Assembly: GCA_900548545.1 (NCBI GenBank)
Contig: URKX01000031.1
Span: 1-25,865, forward strand
Source of the DNA: an uncultured Oscillospiraceae bacterium
GTDB lineage: Bacteria; Bacillota; Clostridia; Oscillospirales; Acutalibacteraceae
DNA length: 25,865 nt
Direction of reading: 5' to 3'
The position numbers and the translations under genes are program-made. Below are positions 1-6,333 of this stretch, in pieces. The stretch's first letter is position 1, and the number at the start of each line of letters is the position of its first letter. The notes under the pieces are model-generated. The model worked only from the letters and a program-made list of their open reading frames with translations. It searched no databases and was not told the origin of the DNA.

Positions 1-540
1 AGGCTGGGCCGTGGGCCGGGAAACGGCGTTGTTCACCGGCCTTTGGGCCGGCGTCTGGGCAGGCGCGCCGCCCTGGCCCTGGGGCACAGGGCCGGTGCGG
101 TAGTTCCGGGGAGGCAGGTAGTCCCCTTGGTCCACAACGGCCTGGCTGGTGTGGGAGGAAACCGCGGCCCGCCTTTCCTCGGCAGTGACAGGCGCCCGGG
201 ACGCTTTGCCGTTTTCCTCACGGGGCACCCGCCTGATCACCGGTTTTTCCAAGTACACCAGAAACAGGCTGACCAAAAAGAACAGCGCGAAAGGCAGGAT
301 CACCTGGAAGCAGGTGCCCAGATCCACGTCGTCCAGCACGAACTTATGGAAAAAGTACACGGCCCCTCCCGCAAACACCGCCAGCAGCGCCAGCACATAC
401 ACCAGGGGGGATAGGAAAATGTTGGAAATGCCGCCGCACCGGGGGCACTGGTACTCGCCCTGGCGCTTTAAGGACCAGGTGCGGATCAAATTGACCCGCT
501 TTTTGCAATAAGGGCAGCGGGGGACTCCGAAATACTGCAT
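1..540 (-). CDS. Zinc-ribbon membrane protein, 3' part cut off by window edge
   Basis: The minus strand is open from an ATG at 540 to the window edge (180 codons, no stop), so the C-terminus is missing. The N-terminus has two CxxC knuckles (CPYC near residue 9, CPRC near residue 33), forming a small zinc ribbon. Two hydrophobic stretches follow (about residues 43-65 and 80-97), then a Pro/Gln/Ala-rich, probably disordered tail. I infer a membrane protein with a cytoplasmic zinc ribbon and a long soluble tail. The function is unknown and no specific family is recognised. It lies 28 bp downstream of the remB-like gene on the same strand and may be the last gene of the dnaA-side cluster. A weak GAAAGG sits upstream of the start. 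The reading frame is certain from translation; the role is not. Confidence 0.72.
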   Translation of the reverse strand, partial: MQYFGVPRCPYCKKRVNLIRTWSLKRQGEYQCPRCGGISNIFLSPLVYVLALLAVFAGGAVYFFHKFVLDDVDLGTCFQVILPFALFFLVSLFLVYLEKPVIRRVPREENGKASRAPVTAEERRAAVSSHTSQAVVDQGDYLPPRNYRTGPVPQGQGGAPAQTPAQRPVNNAVSRPTAQP

Positions 541-568
541 AGCTAAACCAGCCTTTCCGAAAAGGGTA

Positions 569-844
569 CTAGATCTCCCCTGCCCCCAAGGGCAGCCTGC
601 CGGAAGCCCGCCGCAGCAGGGTAGCAGTGGAGATCTGGGAAATGTAAACGGTCTTTTGGCCGTTGTTTTCGCACAGGATAAAGGACTTTGGCAGCTCCAT
701 GGACACGTTCACCACCCGGCCCTCTTTCTGGGCTTTAGCAAGGAACTCCCGGGTGTGGCGGGAAATGGTGGAGTTGTCCATATCGAACACCCCCACGATA
801 TCCCGTTCGTTCACAATGATATCTTGTCCCAAATGCAGGTACAT
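569..844 (-). CDS. remB: RemB/YaaB-type DUF370 regulator
   Basis: The product is 91 residues, beginning MYLHLGQDIIV, which is the typical start of the DUF370 (RemA/RemB) family. The frame is open 24 codons further upstream, but GGGAGG five bases before the ATG at 844 fixes this start. RemA in Bacillus is a DNA-binding activator of biofilm matrix genes. RemB (YaaB) is its paralogue encoded beside recF, and that position is kept here. The sequence also shows VFDMDNSTIS, and the FL..A...G.VV motif of the family around residues 34-45. The last ten residues or so are not conserved. Its target genes here cannot be known from the sequence. Assignment to the family is firm; RemB rather than another DUF370 member rests on position next to recF. 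Confidence 0.85.
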   Translation of the reverse strand: MYLHLGQDIIVNERDIVGVFDMDNSTISRHTREFLAKAQKEGRVVNVSMELPKSFILCENNGQKTVYISQISTATLLRRASGRLPLGAGEI

Positions 845-932
845 GATAACCTCCCGAAAGCCTGGCCGCCTGGTTTTCCCCAAAACTAAAAAAACTTGTG
901 GAAAACCGCTTTTCACAAGCCGCCTCCGCGTT

Positions 933-2069
933 TCAGCCCGGGGCGACCTCTTCGGGGAACACCTCCCCGGCTTCCACCCGGAACCGGGCGCCGGTTTCCT
1001 GCAAACCCACCGTTTCGGGGCTACAGCAGGTGAGGAACACCTGCCTTCCCTGCAAGTGGTTCAGCAGGTAGTCTTGGCGGCTTTGGTCCAATTCGCTCAT
1101 CACATCGTCTAACAGCACAAGGGGGGGCTCCCCGGAAAGCTCCGCCAGCGCGGCAGCCTCCGCCAGCTTCAAGGCCAGCACCGCGCTGCGCTGCTGCCCC
1201 TGGGAGCCGTACATCCTGGCGGAAAGCCCGGAGAGGGTGATGTCCAGGTCATCCCGGTGGGGCCCCACGCTGGTGAACCCCGACCGGATATCCGACCCCT
1301 GGGTGCGGGCCAGCTCCTCCCGGAAAAAGCCCTCCCAATCCGCCGTGGCCCCCCCTTGGGGAGGCTTGGGCGAGGGGGCGTAGGTGAGGGAGAGGTCCTC
1401 CCTGCCCCGGGAGATGCCCTCATAGGCCTCCTGGGCTTTGGGGGCCACCTGCTCCACATAGCGGCGGCGCTCCTCCATCACCGCCACCCCCAGCTTGGCA
1501 AGCCGGGCGTCCCACACGCTCAAGGTGTCGTGGAGCTCCGGGAACCGGACGATATCTTTGAGCAAAGCGTTCCGCTGCGCCAGCGCCCGCTGGTACACGT
1601 GGAGCATCCCCGCATAGCTGGGGCGCAGCTGGCACAGGGCGCCGTCCAAGAAGCCCCGGCGCCGGGCGGGGCCCTCTTTCACCAGCAGCAGGTGCTCCGG
1701 GGAAAAGATCACCGCGCAGACTTTGCCCACCAGGGCAGAGCCGGTTTTCTTCTTCACCCCGTTGATCACCGAGGAACGCCGGCCGTTCTCCAGCCGCAAG
1801 ATGGCCTTCTGGTCCCGGCCCTCGCTGAAAAAGTCCAGGGCCAGGGCGGCGGCAGGGGCGTTCTCCCCGGTTTTGGGGTCCAGGCGGGGAAGCTCCGCGT
1901 CCTTTGCCCCCCGGAAGGAGTGCCCCCCGGTGAACAGCCACAGCCCCTCCAGCAGATTGGTCTTTCCCTGGGCGTTGTCCCCATACACCACGTTCACACC
2001 GGGGCAGGGGGAAACCTCCCCGTCCCGCAGGTTCCGGAAACCCTCAAAGGCAAGGCGCGTCACAACCAT
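933..2069 (-). CDS. recF: DNA replication/repair ATPase RecF
   Basis: RecF is an SMC-like ATPase that helps load RecA at gaps during recombinational repair and fork restart. The 378-residue product has the usual length. Walker A GDNAQGKT is at residues 30-37, the ABC-type signature YGSQGQQRS at 287-295, and Walker B LVLLDD at 317-322 followed by SELD. The ATG at 2069 is six bases from the end of the upstream S4-domain gene, and AGGGGTGAG lies at the join, so the two are likely cotranscribed and translationally linked. The order dnaA-dnaN-yaaA-recF-remB is the classical Firmicutes origin order. Nothing in the protein looks damaged. Confidence 0.97.
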   Translation of the reverse strand: MVVTRLAFEGFRNLRDGEVSPCPGVNVVYGDNAQGKTNLLEGLWLFTGGHSFRGAKDAELPRLDPKTGENAPAAALALDFFSEGRDQKAILRLENGRRSSVINGVKKKTGSALVGKVCAVIFSPEHLLLVKEGPARRRGFLDGALCQLRPSYAGMLHVYQRALAQRNALLKDIVRFPELHDTLSVWDARLAKLGVAVMEERRRYVEQVAPKAQEAYEGISRGREDLSLTYAPSPKPPQGGATADWEGFFREELARTQGSDIRSGFTSVGPHRDDLDITLSGLSARMYGSQGQQRSAVLALKLAEAAALAELSGEPPLVLLDDVMSELDQSRQDYLLNHLQGRQVFLTCCSPETVGLQETGARFRVEAGEVFPEEVAPG

Positions 2070-2075
2070 GGGCGC

Positions 2076-2294
2076 TCACCCCTGGGCAGCGGCCACTTGG
2101 AAGCTCTCCCCCAGCAGGGAAACGGTGTCCCCGGGGGTGAGCTTCTTCCCCCGCATGGCGCACACTTCCCCGTTGACCTGCACCTGGCCCTCCTGGATGA
2201 GCACCTTGGCCTGGCCGCCGGTATCCACCAGGCCGGTGAGCTTGAGGCAGGCGTCCAGCCGGATATATTCCGTTGTGATGGCAATGGTTTCCAT
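2076..2294 (-). CDS. yaaA: S4-domain RNA-binding protein YaaA
   Basis: This is a 72-residue protein made almost entirely of one S4 RNA-binding fold. The pattern IRLDACLKLTGLVDTGGQAK, then a lysine/valine strand ending VQVNGEVCAMRGKKL, and a final GD.V is diagnostic of the small S4 proteins encoded between dnaN and recF in Firmicutes. The likely role is binding structured RNA, probably ribosomal, but no reaction is known. AAGGAG stands eight bases before the ATG at 2294. It is 12 bp after dnaN and 6 bp before recF, which indicates one operon. It is sometimes annotated as RlbA or YaaA; the function is by family only. Confidence 0.9.
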   Translation of the reverse strand: METIAITTEYIRLDACLKLTGLVDTGGQAKVLIQEGQVQVNGEVCAMRGKKLTPGDTVSLLGESFQVAAAQG

Positions 2295-2306
2295 ACAGAT
2301 GACTCC

Positions 2307-3410
2307 TTATTCGCTCTTCAGCCGCACCGGCAGCACCAAAAACAGGAAGCTGTCCCCCTCTTTGGGCACCACTTTCATGGGGCTCAGGGGGCCGCCCAGC
2401 TGGACTTTCACCTCGTCGCACTCGGTGTTGCGCAAAGCTTCCAGCAGGTAGCGGTTGTTAAAGCCGATCTCCACGCTCTGGCCGGTCATCTCCACATCGA
2501 TCTGGTCGCTGGCGCGGCCCATGGAGGTGGTGCAGTTGAGCTTGATTTCATTTTCATTGAACAGGCAGCGCACCGGGCTCTTCAGCCGGTCGGTGATCAG
2601 CAGGGAAACACGCTCCACGCTGTCGATGGCCTCCCGGGTCTTCAGCACCACTTCGGTCTGGCTCTCCGGGGGGATGGCCGCCTTATAATTTAAGAACTCG
2701 CCCTCCAGCAGGCTGGAGATCACGGTGTAGTTGTCGATCTTAAAGAGGATGTGCCGCCGCCCCGCGGAGATCTCCACCGGGTCGTCCGTTTCCTTGATCA
2801 GCTTTAAGATCTCGCTGAGGGTCTTGCCAGGCACCACAAAATCCAGGCTGTCGGAAAACTCCACCGGCTCCCGCCGCACAGCCAGCCGGTAACCGTCCAC
2901 GCTGACCACGTCCATCATGCCGTTCTCCAAATTGAACAGGCTGCCCTGATGGATGGGTTTGGCGTCGCTTTCTGCGATGGCAAACAAGGTCTGGCGGATC
3001 ATGCTCTTGAGCACGCTGCCGGCCATGGAGAACTGGGTGGAATCGGTGAGCTTGGGCAGCTCGGGGAACTCCTCGGCAGGGATGCCGATGATGGAGAACC
3101 GGCTATAGCCGCTTTCCAAGGTGGCCATATTCTTCTCATCCACCGTGATGGTGATGGTTTCCGCAGGGGTGCGCCGGACAATGTCCGAGAACAGCTTGGC
3201 GCTGAGCACCGCCCGGCCGGGCTCCACCACAAAGGCCGGGATCACCGTGGTAATGCCCAATTCCAGGTCGTAGGCGCACAGCTCCAGGCCCTCCTCGCCG
3301 GCCCCCAGCAGGATGCCCTCCAGCGCAGGGATGGAAGTCTTGGTGGACACCGCCCGCTGGATGTTGCCCACTGCTTCGGTGATATCGCTTTTATTCACTG
3401 TAAATTTCAT
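2307..3410 (-). CDS. dnaN: DNA polymerase III sliding clamp (beta subunit)
   Basis: The 367-residue product matches the beta clamp throughout. The start is MKFTVNKSDITEAVGNIQRAVSTKTSIPALEGILL, given here only as a short description of the conserved N-terminal motif, and the C-terminus ends in LPVRL, the usual clamp ending. Two such subunits form a ring around DNA that holds the replicative polymerase and other partners. Three repeated clamp domains of about 120 residues fit the length. AGGGG is eight to ten bases before the ATG at 3410. The gene is separated from dnaA by 411 bp that hold the probable origin, so it probably has its own promoter or is read through from dnaA. Confidence 0.98.
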   Translation of the reverse strand: MKFTVNKSDITEAVGNIQRAVSTKTSIPALEGILLGAGEEGLELCAYDLELGITTVIPAFVVEPGRAVLSAKLFSDIVRRTPAETITITVDEKNMATLESGYSRFSIIGIPAEEFPELPKLTDSTQFSMAGSVLKSMIRQTLFAIAESDAKPIHQGSLFNLENGMMDVVSVDGYRLAVRREPVEFSDSLDFVVPGKTLSEILKLIKETDDPVEISAGRRHILFKIDNYTVISSLLEGEFLNYKAAIPPESQTEVVLKTREAIDSVERVSLLITDRLKSPVRCLFNENEIKLNCTTSMGRASDQIDVEMTGQSVEIGFNNRYLLEALRNTECDEVKVQLGGPLSPMKVVPKEGDSFLFLVLPVRLKSE

Positions 3411-3478
3411 AATGTCCCCTTTCCGGCCTGGCTCCGTAGAACAGGAAAACCCTTGCCGAGCCTGCCTTTTATCCTTCT

Positions 3479-3507
3479 ATTCTATCTTTTAGATTTAGAC
3501 GTAGTAA
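3479..3507 (-). promoter_or_regulatory. Possible dnaN promoter
   Basis: On the minus strand, TAGAAT (3479-3484) lies 17 bp downstream of TTACTA (3502-3507). The -35 is poor and overlaps the DnaA-trio, so this AT-rich stretch may be origin sequence rather than a promoter, or may serve both uses. Confidence 0.3.
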
Positions 3508-3531
3508 TAAGGGCTGTGAATTTGTGGAAAA
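3502..3531 (-). promoter_or_regulatory. Candidate basal unwinding site: DnaA box, GC patch, DnaA-trio
   Basis: Read on the minus strand, the DnaA box TTTTCCACA is followed by AATTCACA, then GCCC, then the triplets TTA TTA CTA. The complement of these triplets is 3'-AAT AAT GAT-5', which fits the 3'-[G/A]AT-5' DnaA-trio described for bacterial origins. AT-rich DNA follows towards dnaN. Confidence 0.6.
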
Positions 3532-3690
3532 CTTGGAAGAACCCGCATCCTGCCTGAATGTTTCACGGGAAAGTTTTTCTTTGTCCTCTGTGAAAAGACA
3601 GTGGAAGCGGTGAAAAGAGTTTTTCACATTCCCCAGGCTGTGGAATCCTGTGGAGGGAATGTTGAGGAAAGTGTGGAAAACTTTTCGGGT

Positions 3691-3712
3691 AAAAAAAGAG
3701 AGGGGCAGCCCC
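3691..3712 (-). terminator. Weak terminator candidate after dnaA
   Basis: On the minus strand a short GGGG-CTG-CCCC hairpin (3702-3712) is followed by TCTC and seven T (3691-3697). The stem is only four to five pairs, so termination is doubtful and read-through into dnaN is possible. Confidence 0.3.
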
Positions 3713-3821
3713 AAAAAAACAGCCAGGGGCGTGCCGTTATCGCGGGTTTTCCAAAAGAAAAGCGGAGATCCCCCTCTCAGCCAGCGGCGCGGGGAATACG
3801 CGCCGGTACGGGCCTGTCCCC

Positions 3822-5135
3822 TTACCGGTCGCGGATGTTTTTGATGATGTCGTCCACCATGGCCTTGGTGCGGGGGTCTTTCTTCATGTCCTTTTCCACC
3901 TGGCGCACAGCGTACACCACGGTGGAGTGGTCCCGGCCGCCAAAGGTTTCGCCGATCTCCACCATGGACATCTGGGTGATCTCCCGGACGATGTACATGG
4001 AAACCTGCCGGGCCTTGGAGATGTTGGCGTTGCGCTTTTGGGAGCGGATGTCGTCGGGGGTGATGCCGCCATAGGTGCGGGCCACCTCCTCGATGATCTT
4101 GTCCACGGTCACCGGGGTGGGCTGGGAGTTGTTGATGATGTCGCTGATAGCTGCCTGGGCGGTGGCGACGTTGATGGGTTTGCCCTCCAGCAAGTGGTAG
4201 GCCCGCAGTTTTTTCACCGTGCCCTCCAGCTGCCGGATGTTGCTTTTGAGCTTGTTGGCAATGTACTCGCACACCGACTCCGGGATCTCAAAATGGAGGC
4301 TCTCCGCTTTCCGGGCGATGATGGCCACCCGTGTCTCAAACTCCGGGGGCTGCACGTCCGCCAGCAGGCCCCACTCAAACCGGGTTTTCAAACGGTCCCC
4401 CAAAATGGCGATGTCCCTGGGGGGGCGGTCGGCGGTGAGGATGATTTGTTTCTTGGCGTCGTACAGGGTATTAAAGGTATGGAAAAACTCCTCCTCGGTG
4501 GAGGACTTGCCGGCGATAAACTGGATGTCGTCCATCAGGAACAGGTCGGCCTTGCGGTACTTCTCCCGGAAGGCCGGGGTGGTGCCCTGGGCAATGGCCG
4601 CGATGATCTCGTTGGTGAAGTCCTCGCTCTTGGCGTAGATCACGTTGCGGTCGGGGAAGTTCTTTTTAAACTCTTTGGCCACGGCGTTGAGCAGGTGGGT
4701 TTTCCCCAGGCCGGAGCTGCCGTAGATGAACAGCGGGTTGTACAGCAAAGCCGGCTTGGCCGCCACCGCCTGGCAGGCGGCGTGGGCAAACCGGTTGGAC
4801 GGCCCCACCACGAAGGTGTCGAAGGTCAGCTCGTAGTCCTCCTGTAAAAACGGGTCGGGCTCCTGCTGTTTGGGCTTTAACTCCTCGTGGACGCAGATCT
4901 GGAACGAGATGCCCCCGCCGAACACGTTTTGGAAAGCCTCCCCCAGCAGGTCGCTGTAGCAGCGAAGCAGGGTTTGCTTGTGGAATTCGTTGGGCGCCTC
5001 GATGATGGCGGTGGCCCGGTCAAAATCCAAGCTCACAGGCTTTAGGCGGCTGAACCAGGTGTTATAGGCAACCTCGGTGATATTTGATTTGCAGTATTGG
5101 CAGATGAGCTCCCAAGCCTGATCGAATGAATCCAA
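3822..5135 (-). CDS. dnaA: Chromosomal replication initiator DnaA
   Basis: DnaA binds DnaA boxes and melts the origin. I place the start at a TTG (5135), because GGAGGGG lies seven bases before it and the protein then begins MDSFDQAWELICQYCKSNI as in the family; this gives 437 residues. The open frame extends further upstream but crosses the promoter. Domain I covers about residues 1-80. The AAA+ core has Walker A GSSGLGKT (139-146) and Walker B LFLMDD (198-203). The C-terminal DNA-binding domain IV carries the signature GGRDHSTV (399-406). The gene reads away from rpmH across the 5' origin segment. A DnaA box 15 bp upstream of its -35 suggests autoregulation. Confidence 0.98.
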   Translation of the reverse strand: MDSFDQAWELICQYCKSNITEVAYNTWFSRLKPVSLDFDRATAIIEAPNEFHKQTLLRCYSDLLGEAFQNVFGGGISFQICVHEELKPKQQEPDPFLQEDYELTFDTFVVGPSNRFAHAACQAVAAKPALLYNPLFIYGSSGLGKTHLLNAVAKEFKKNFPDRNVIYAKSEDFTNEIIAAIAQGTTPAFREKYRKADLFLMDDIQFIAGKSSTEEEFFHTFNTLYDAKKQIILTADRPPRDIAILGDRLKTRFEWGLLADVQPPEFETRVAIIARKAESLHFEIPESVCEYIANKLKSNIRQLEGTVKKLRAYHLLEGKPINVATAQAAISDIINNSQPTPVTVDKIIEEVARTYGGITPDDIRSQKRNANISKARQVSMYIVREITQMSMVEIGETFGGRDHSTVVYAVRQVEKDMKKDPRTKAMVDDIIKNIRDR

Positions 5136-5232
5136 ATTGATTCCCCTCCAAGTAAACGCAATCTTTCGCGGGCTGCCCCGCTCCATTTCCCTTTGTTCGG
5201 CTCCCGCCCCAAAAGGCGGATACTTAAATGTC

Positions 5233-5261
5233 AGTATATCATAGTTCCCTTTCTTTTTCAA
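5233..5261 (-). promoter_or_regulatory. dnaA promoter
   Basis: On the minus strand, TTGAAA (5256-5261), a 17-bp spacer and TATACT (5233-5238), with a TGA just before the -10 (extended -10). It lies about 100 bp upstream of the TTG start and overlaps the upstream extension of the dnaA frame, which supports the shorter protein. Confidence 0.7.
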
Positions 5262-5275
5262 ATTTTTTTCCCCCT

Positions 5276-5284
5276 TTTTCCACA
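5276..5284 (+). promoter_or_regulatory. DnaA box upstream of dnaA
   Basis: TTTTCCACA, one base from the general consensus TTATCCACA and identical to the complement of the two boxes in the dnaA-dnaN gap. It is immediately upstream of the dnaA -35, a fitting place for autorepression or for origin binding. Confidence 0.6.
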
Positions 5285-5350
5285 TTGGCTCTTGCATTGA
5301 AAAAAGCACAACACCTTGTAGTGCCTTTCACTTATCCCTGAAAATCTGGA

Positions 5351-5378
5351 AAAAGTTGTCCTCCAGGGGGCAACTTTT
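5351..5378. repeat. Inverted repeat in the dnaA-rpmH gap
   Basis: AAAAGTTG (5351-5358) and CAACTTTT (5371-5378) form an 8-bp stem with a 12-base loop, followed by an A-rich run to 5400. It lies between the divergent dnaA and rpmH promoters. It may belong to the upstream origin segment; there is no proper T-tract on either side for a terminator. Confidence 0.45.
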
Positions 5379-5434
5379 GAAAAAAAACTTTAAAAAAAAC
5401 CTTCCATGGCCCGGAACTCCCCCGAAAAATGGTG

Positions 5435-5464
5435 TTGACAGCTGCCAAGAGTTTAAGGTATAAT
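5435..5464 (+). promoter_or_regulatory. rpmH operon promoter
   Basis: A perfect TTGACA (5435-5440) and perfect TATAAT (5459-5464) with an 18-bp spacer, about 40 bp upstream of rpmH. This should be a strong vegetative promoter for rpmH and the genes behind it. Confidence 0.88.
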
Positions 5465-5506
5465 GTTTTCTCGCAAGGGAAAGAACCTCGAAAGGAGGGT
5501 TTTTAT

Positions 5507-5641
5507 ATGCTGAGAACGTATCAGCCCAAGAAGCTCCACAGAAAGAAGGAGCATGGGTTCCGGAAAAGAATGTCTGACAGGAACGGTCGCAAGGTACTTG
5601 CACGCCGCAGGGCAAAAGGCAGAGCGCGTCTTACCTATTGA
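5507..5641 (+). CDS. rpmH: Ribosomal protein bL34
   Basis: The 44-residue, very basic product begins MLRTYQPKKLHRKKEHGFRK and ends in RARLTY, which is plainly bL34 of the large ribosomal subunit. The ATG at 5507 follows AAAGGAGGG with good spacing; the longer open frame would start inside the promoter. rpmH diverging from dnaA is a hallmark of bacterial origins. It is followed at once by a hairpin that may lower the amount of transcript continuing into rnpA, matching the different need for a ribosomal protein and an RNase P subunit. Confidence 0.98.
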   Translation: MLRTYQPKKLHRKKEHGFRKRMSDRNGRKVLARRRAKGRARLTY

Positions 5642-5650
5642 TGACGCTTC

Positions 5651-5680
5651 AAAGGTCACCTTATGCGGTGGCCTTTCTTT
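5651..5680 (+). terminator. Hairpin between rpmH and rnpA, partial terminator
   Basis: AAAGGTCACC (5651-5660) pairs with GGTGGCCTTT (5667-5676), ten pairs with one G-T, loop of six, followed by CTTTGTT. The T-run is imperfect, so it is better read as an attenuating or processing hairpin than a full stop. Confidence 0.55.
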
Positions 5681-5731
5681 GTTATGTGCCCCTTCGCGCA
5701 AGGGACCGGCAGGAAAGGACAGGTTTTTTCC

Positions 5732-6079
5732 ATGGGTAAAATCGTGGCGATGTGCCGGAACAACGACTTCCGGCGGGCCTATGTCCGGGGGAAAAGCTAT
5801 GTGTCCCCTGTGGTGGTGGTGTATGTAATGAAAAACCGCCTGAAAACTGTGCGGGTGGGTATCACCACCAGCAAAAAAGTGGGCAACGCGGTGCAGCGCA
5901 ACCGGGCCCGCCGGGTCATCCGGGAGGCCTACCGGGCGCTGGCCGGCCAGGTGCGCCCCGGGGTGGACCTGGTGTTCGTGGCCCGGGGCAGGACGCCCAC
6001 TGTGAAGAGCACCGAGGTGCTCCGCCACATGGAGCGCCAATTGAAAGCAGCCGGAGTGCTGCAGGAGCCGCCGGCGTGA
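5732..6079 (+). CDS. rnpA: Ribonuclease P protein component
   Basis: RnpA binds RNase P RNA and helps it remove tRNA 5' leaders. From the ATG at 5732 the product has 115 residues, the usual size, and starts next to the family motif NNDFRRAYVRGKSYV (about 10-24). The RNA-binding block KKVGNAVQRNRARR is at 48-61, including the RNR motif. The frame is open further upstream, but those codons lie near the rpmH hairpin and do not resemble the family; AGG at 5721-5723 suits the chosen start. Its stop overlaps the GTG start of yidD, so the two are translationally coupled. Confidence 0.95.
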   Translation: MGKIVAMCRNNDFRRAYVRGKSYVSPVVVVYVMKNRLKTVRVGITTSKKVGNAVQRNRARRVIREAYRALAGQVRPGVDLVFVARGRTPTVKSTEVLRHMERQLKAAGVLQEPPA

Positions 6080-6312
6080 AGCGGGTGCTCTTGTGGCTGA
6101 TCCGGTTTTACCGCAGCGCCATCTCTCCCCGGAAACCGGGAATGTGCAAGTATATCCCCACCTGCTCCCAGTACGGTCTGGAGGCCATCGAGCGGTTTGG
6201 GGCCATCAAAGGGGGGGCGCTGACCCTTTGGCGCATCCTGCGCTGCAACCCCTGGAGCCGGGGCGGTTACGACCCGGTCCCCGAAAAAAAGACCAAGAAA
6301 AAGCAAGGCTAA
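6076..6312 (+). CDS. yidD: Membrane protein insertion efficiency factor YidD
   Basis: The 78-residue product begins with a GTG at 6076 that overlaps the rnpA stop by four bases (GTGA). AGGAG lies eight bases before it. The family pattern is clear: an N-terminal amphipathic stretch RVLLWLIRFYRSAISP, then CKYIPTCSQYGLEAIER (24-40), then a third cysteine in RCNPWSRGGYDPVP (57). YidD proteins sit at the inner membrane face and assist YidC-dependent insertion. The gene is directly followed by yidC. The tail is lysine-rich. The longer open frame upstream is an out-of-frame shadow of rnpA. Confidence 0.93.
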   Translation: MKRVLLWLIRFYRSAISPRKPGMCKYIPTCSQYGLEAIERFGAIKGGALTLWRILRCNPWSRGGYDPVPEKKTKKKQG

Positions 6313-6333
6313 AAGAGGAGCGTAACATTCGTT

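Larger units (their letters stand above)
3411..3821. other. oriC: Probable chromosome origin (oriC), dnaA-dnaN intergenic part
   Basis: This 411-bp gap has no convincing gene. It holds two exact copies of TGTGGAAAA (3523-3531, 3672-3680), the complement of the DnaA-box variant TTTTCCACA. Looser relatives are at 3589-3597 (TGTGAAAAG), 3620-3628 (TTTTTCACA), 3639-3647 (TGTGGAATC) and 3649-3657 (TGTGGAGGG). The AT-rich part near 3467-3510 is the likely unwinding element. In Bacillus subtilis the matching gap next to dnaN is where the duplex opens, and the flanking gene order is the same. A single nearby box on the other side of dnaA (5276-5284) suggests a two-part origin. Function is inferred from position and motifs. 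Confidence 0.75.

Noticed and set aside
1257..2693. 478-codon plus-strand open frame
   Set aside because: Antisense to recF, yaaA and dnaN, with shadow-type composition.
3469..4272. 267-codon minus-strand frame over the origin
   Set aside because: Its first half is dnaA in another frame and the rest is origin DNA with DnaA boxes.
5331..5339. TTATCC-type DnaA box in the dnaA-rpmH gap
   Set aside because: TTATCCCTG has three mismatches in its last three bases.
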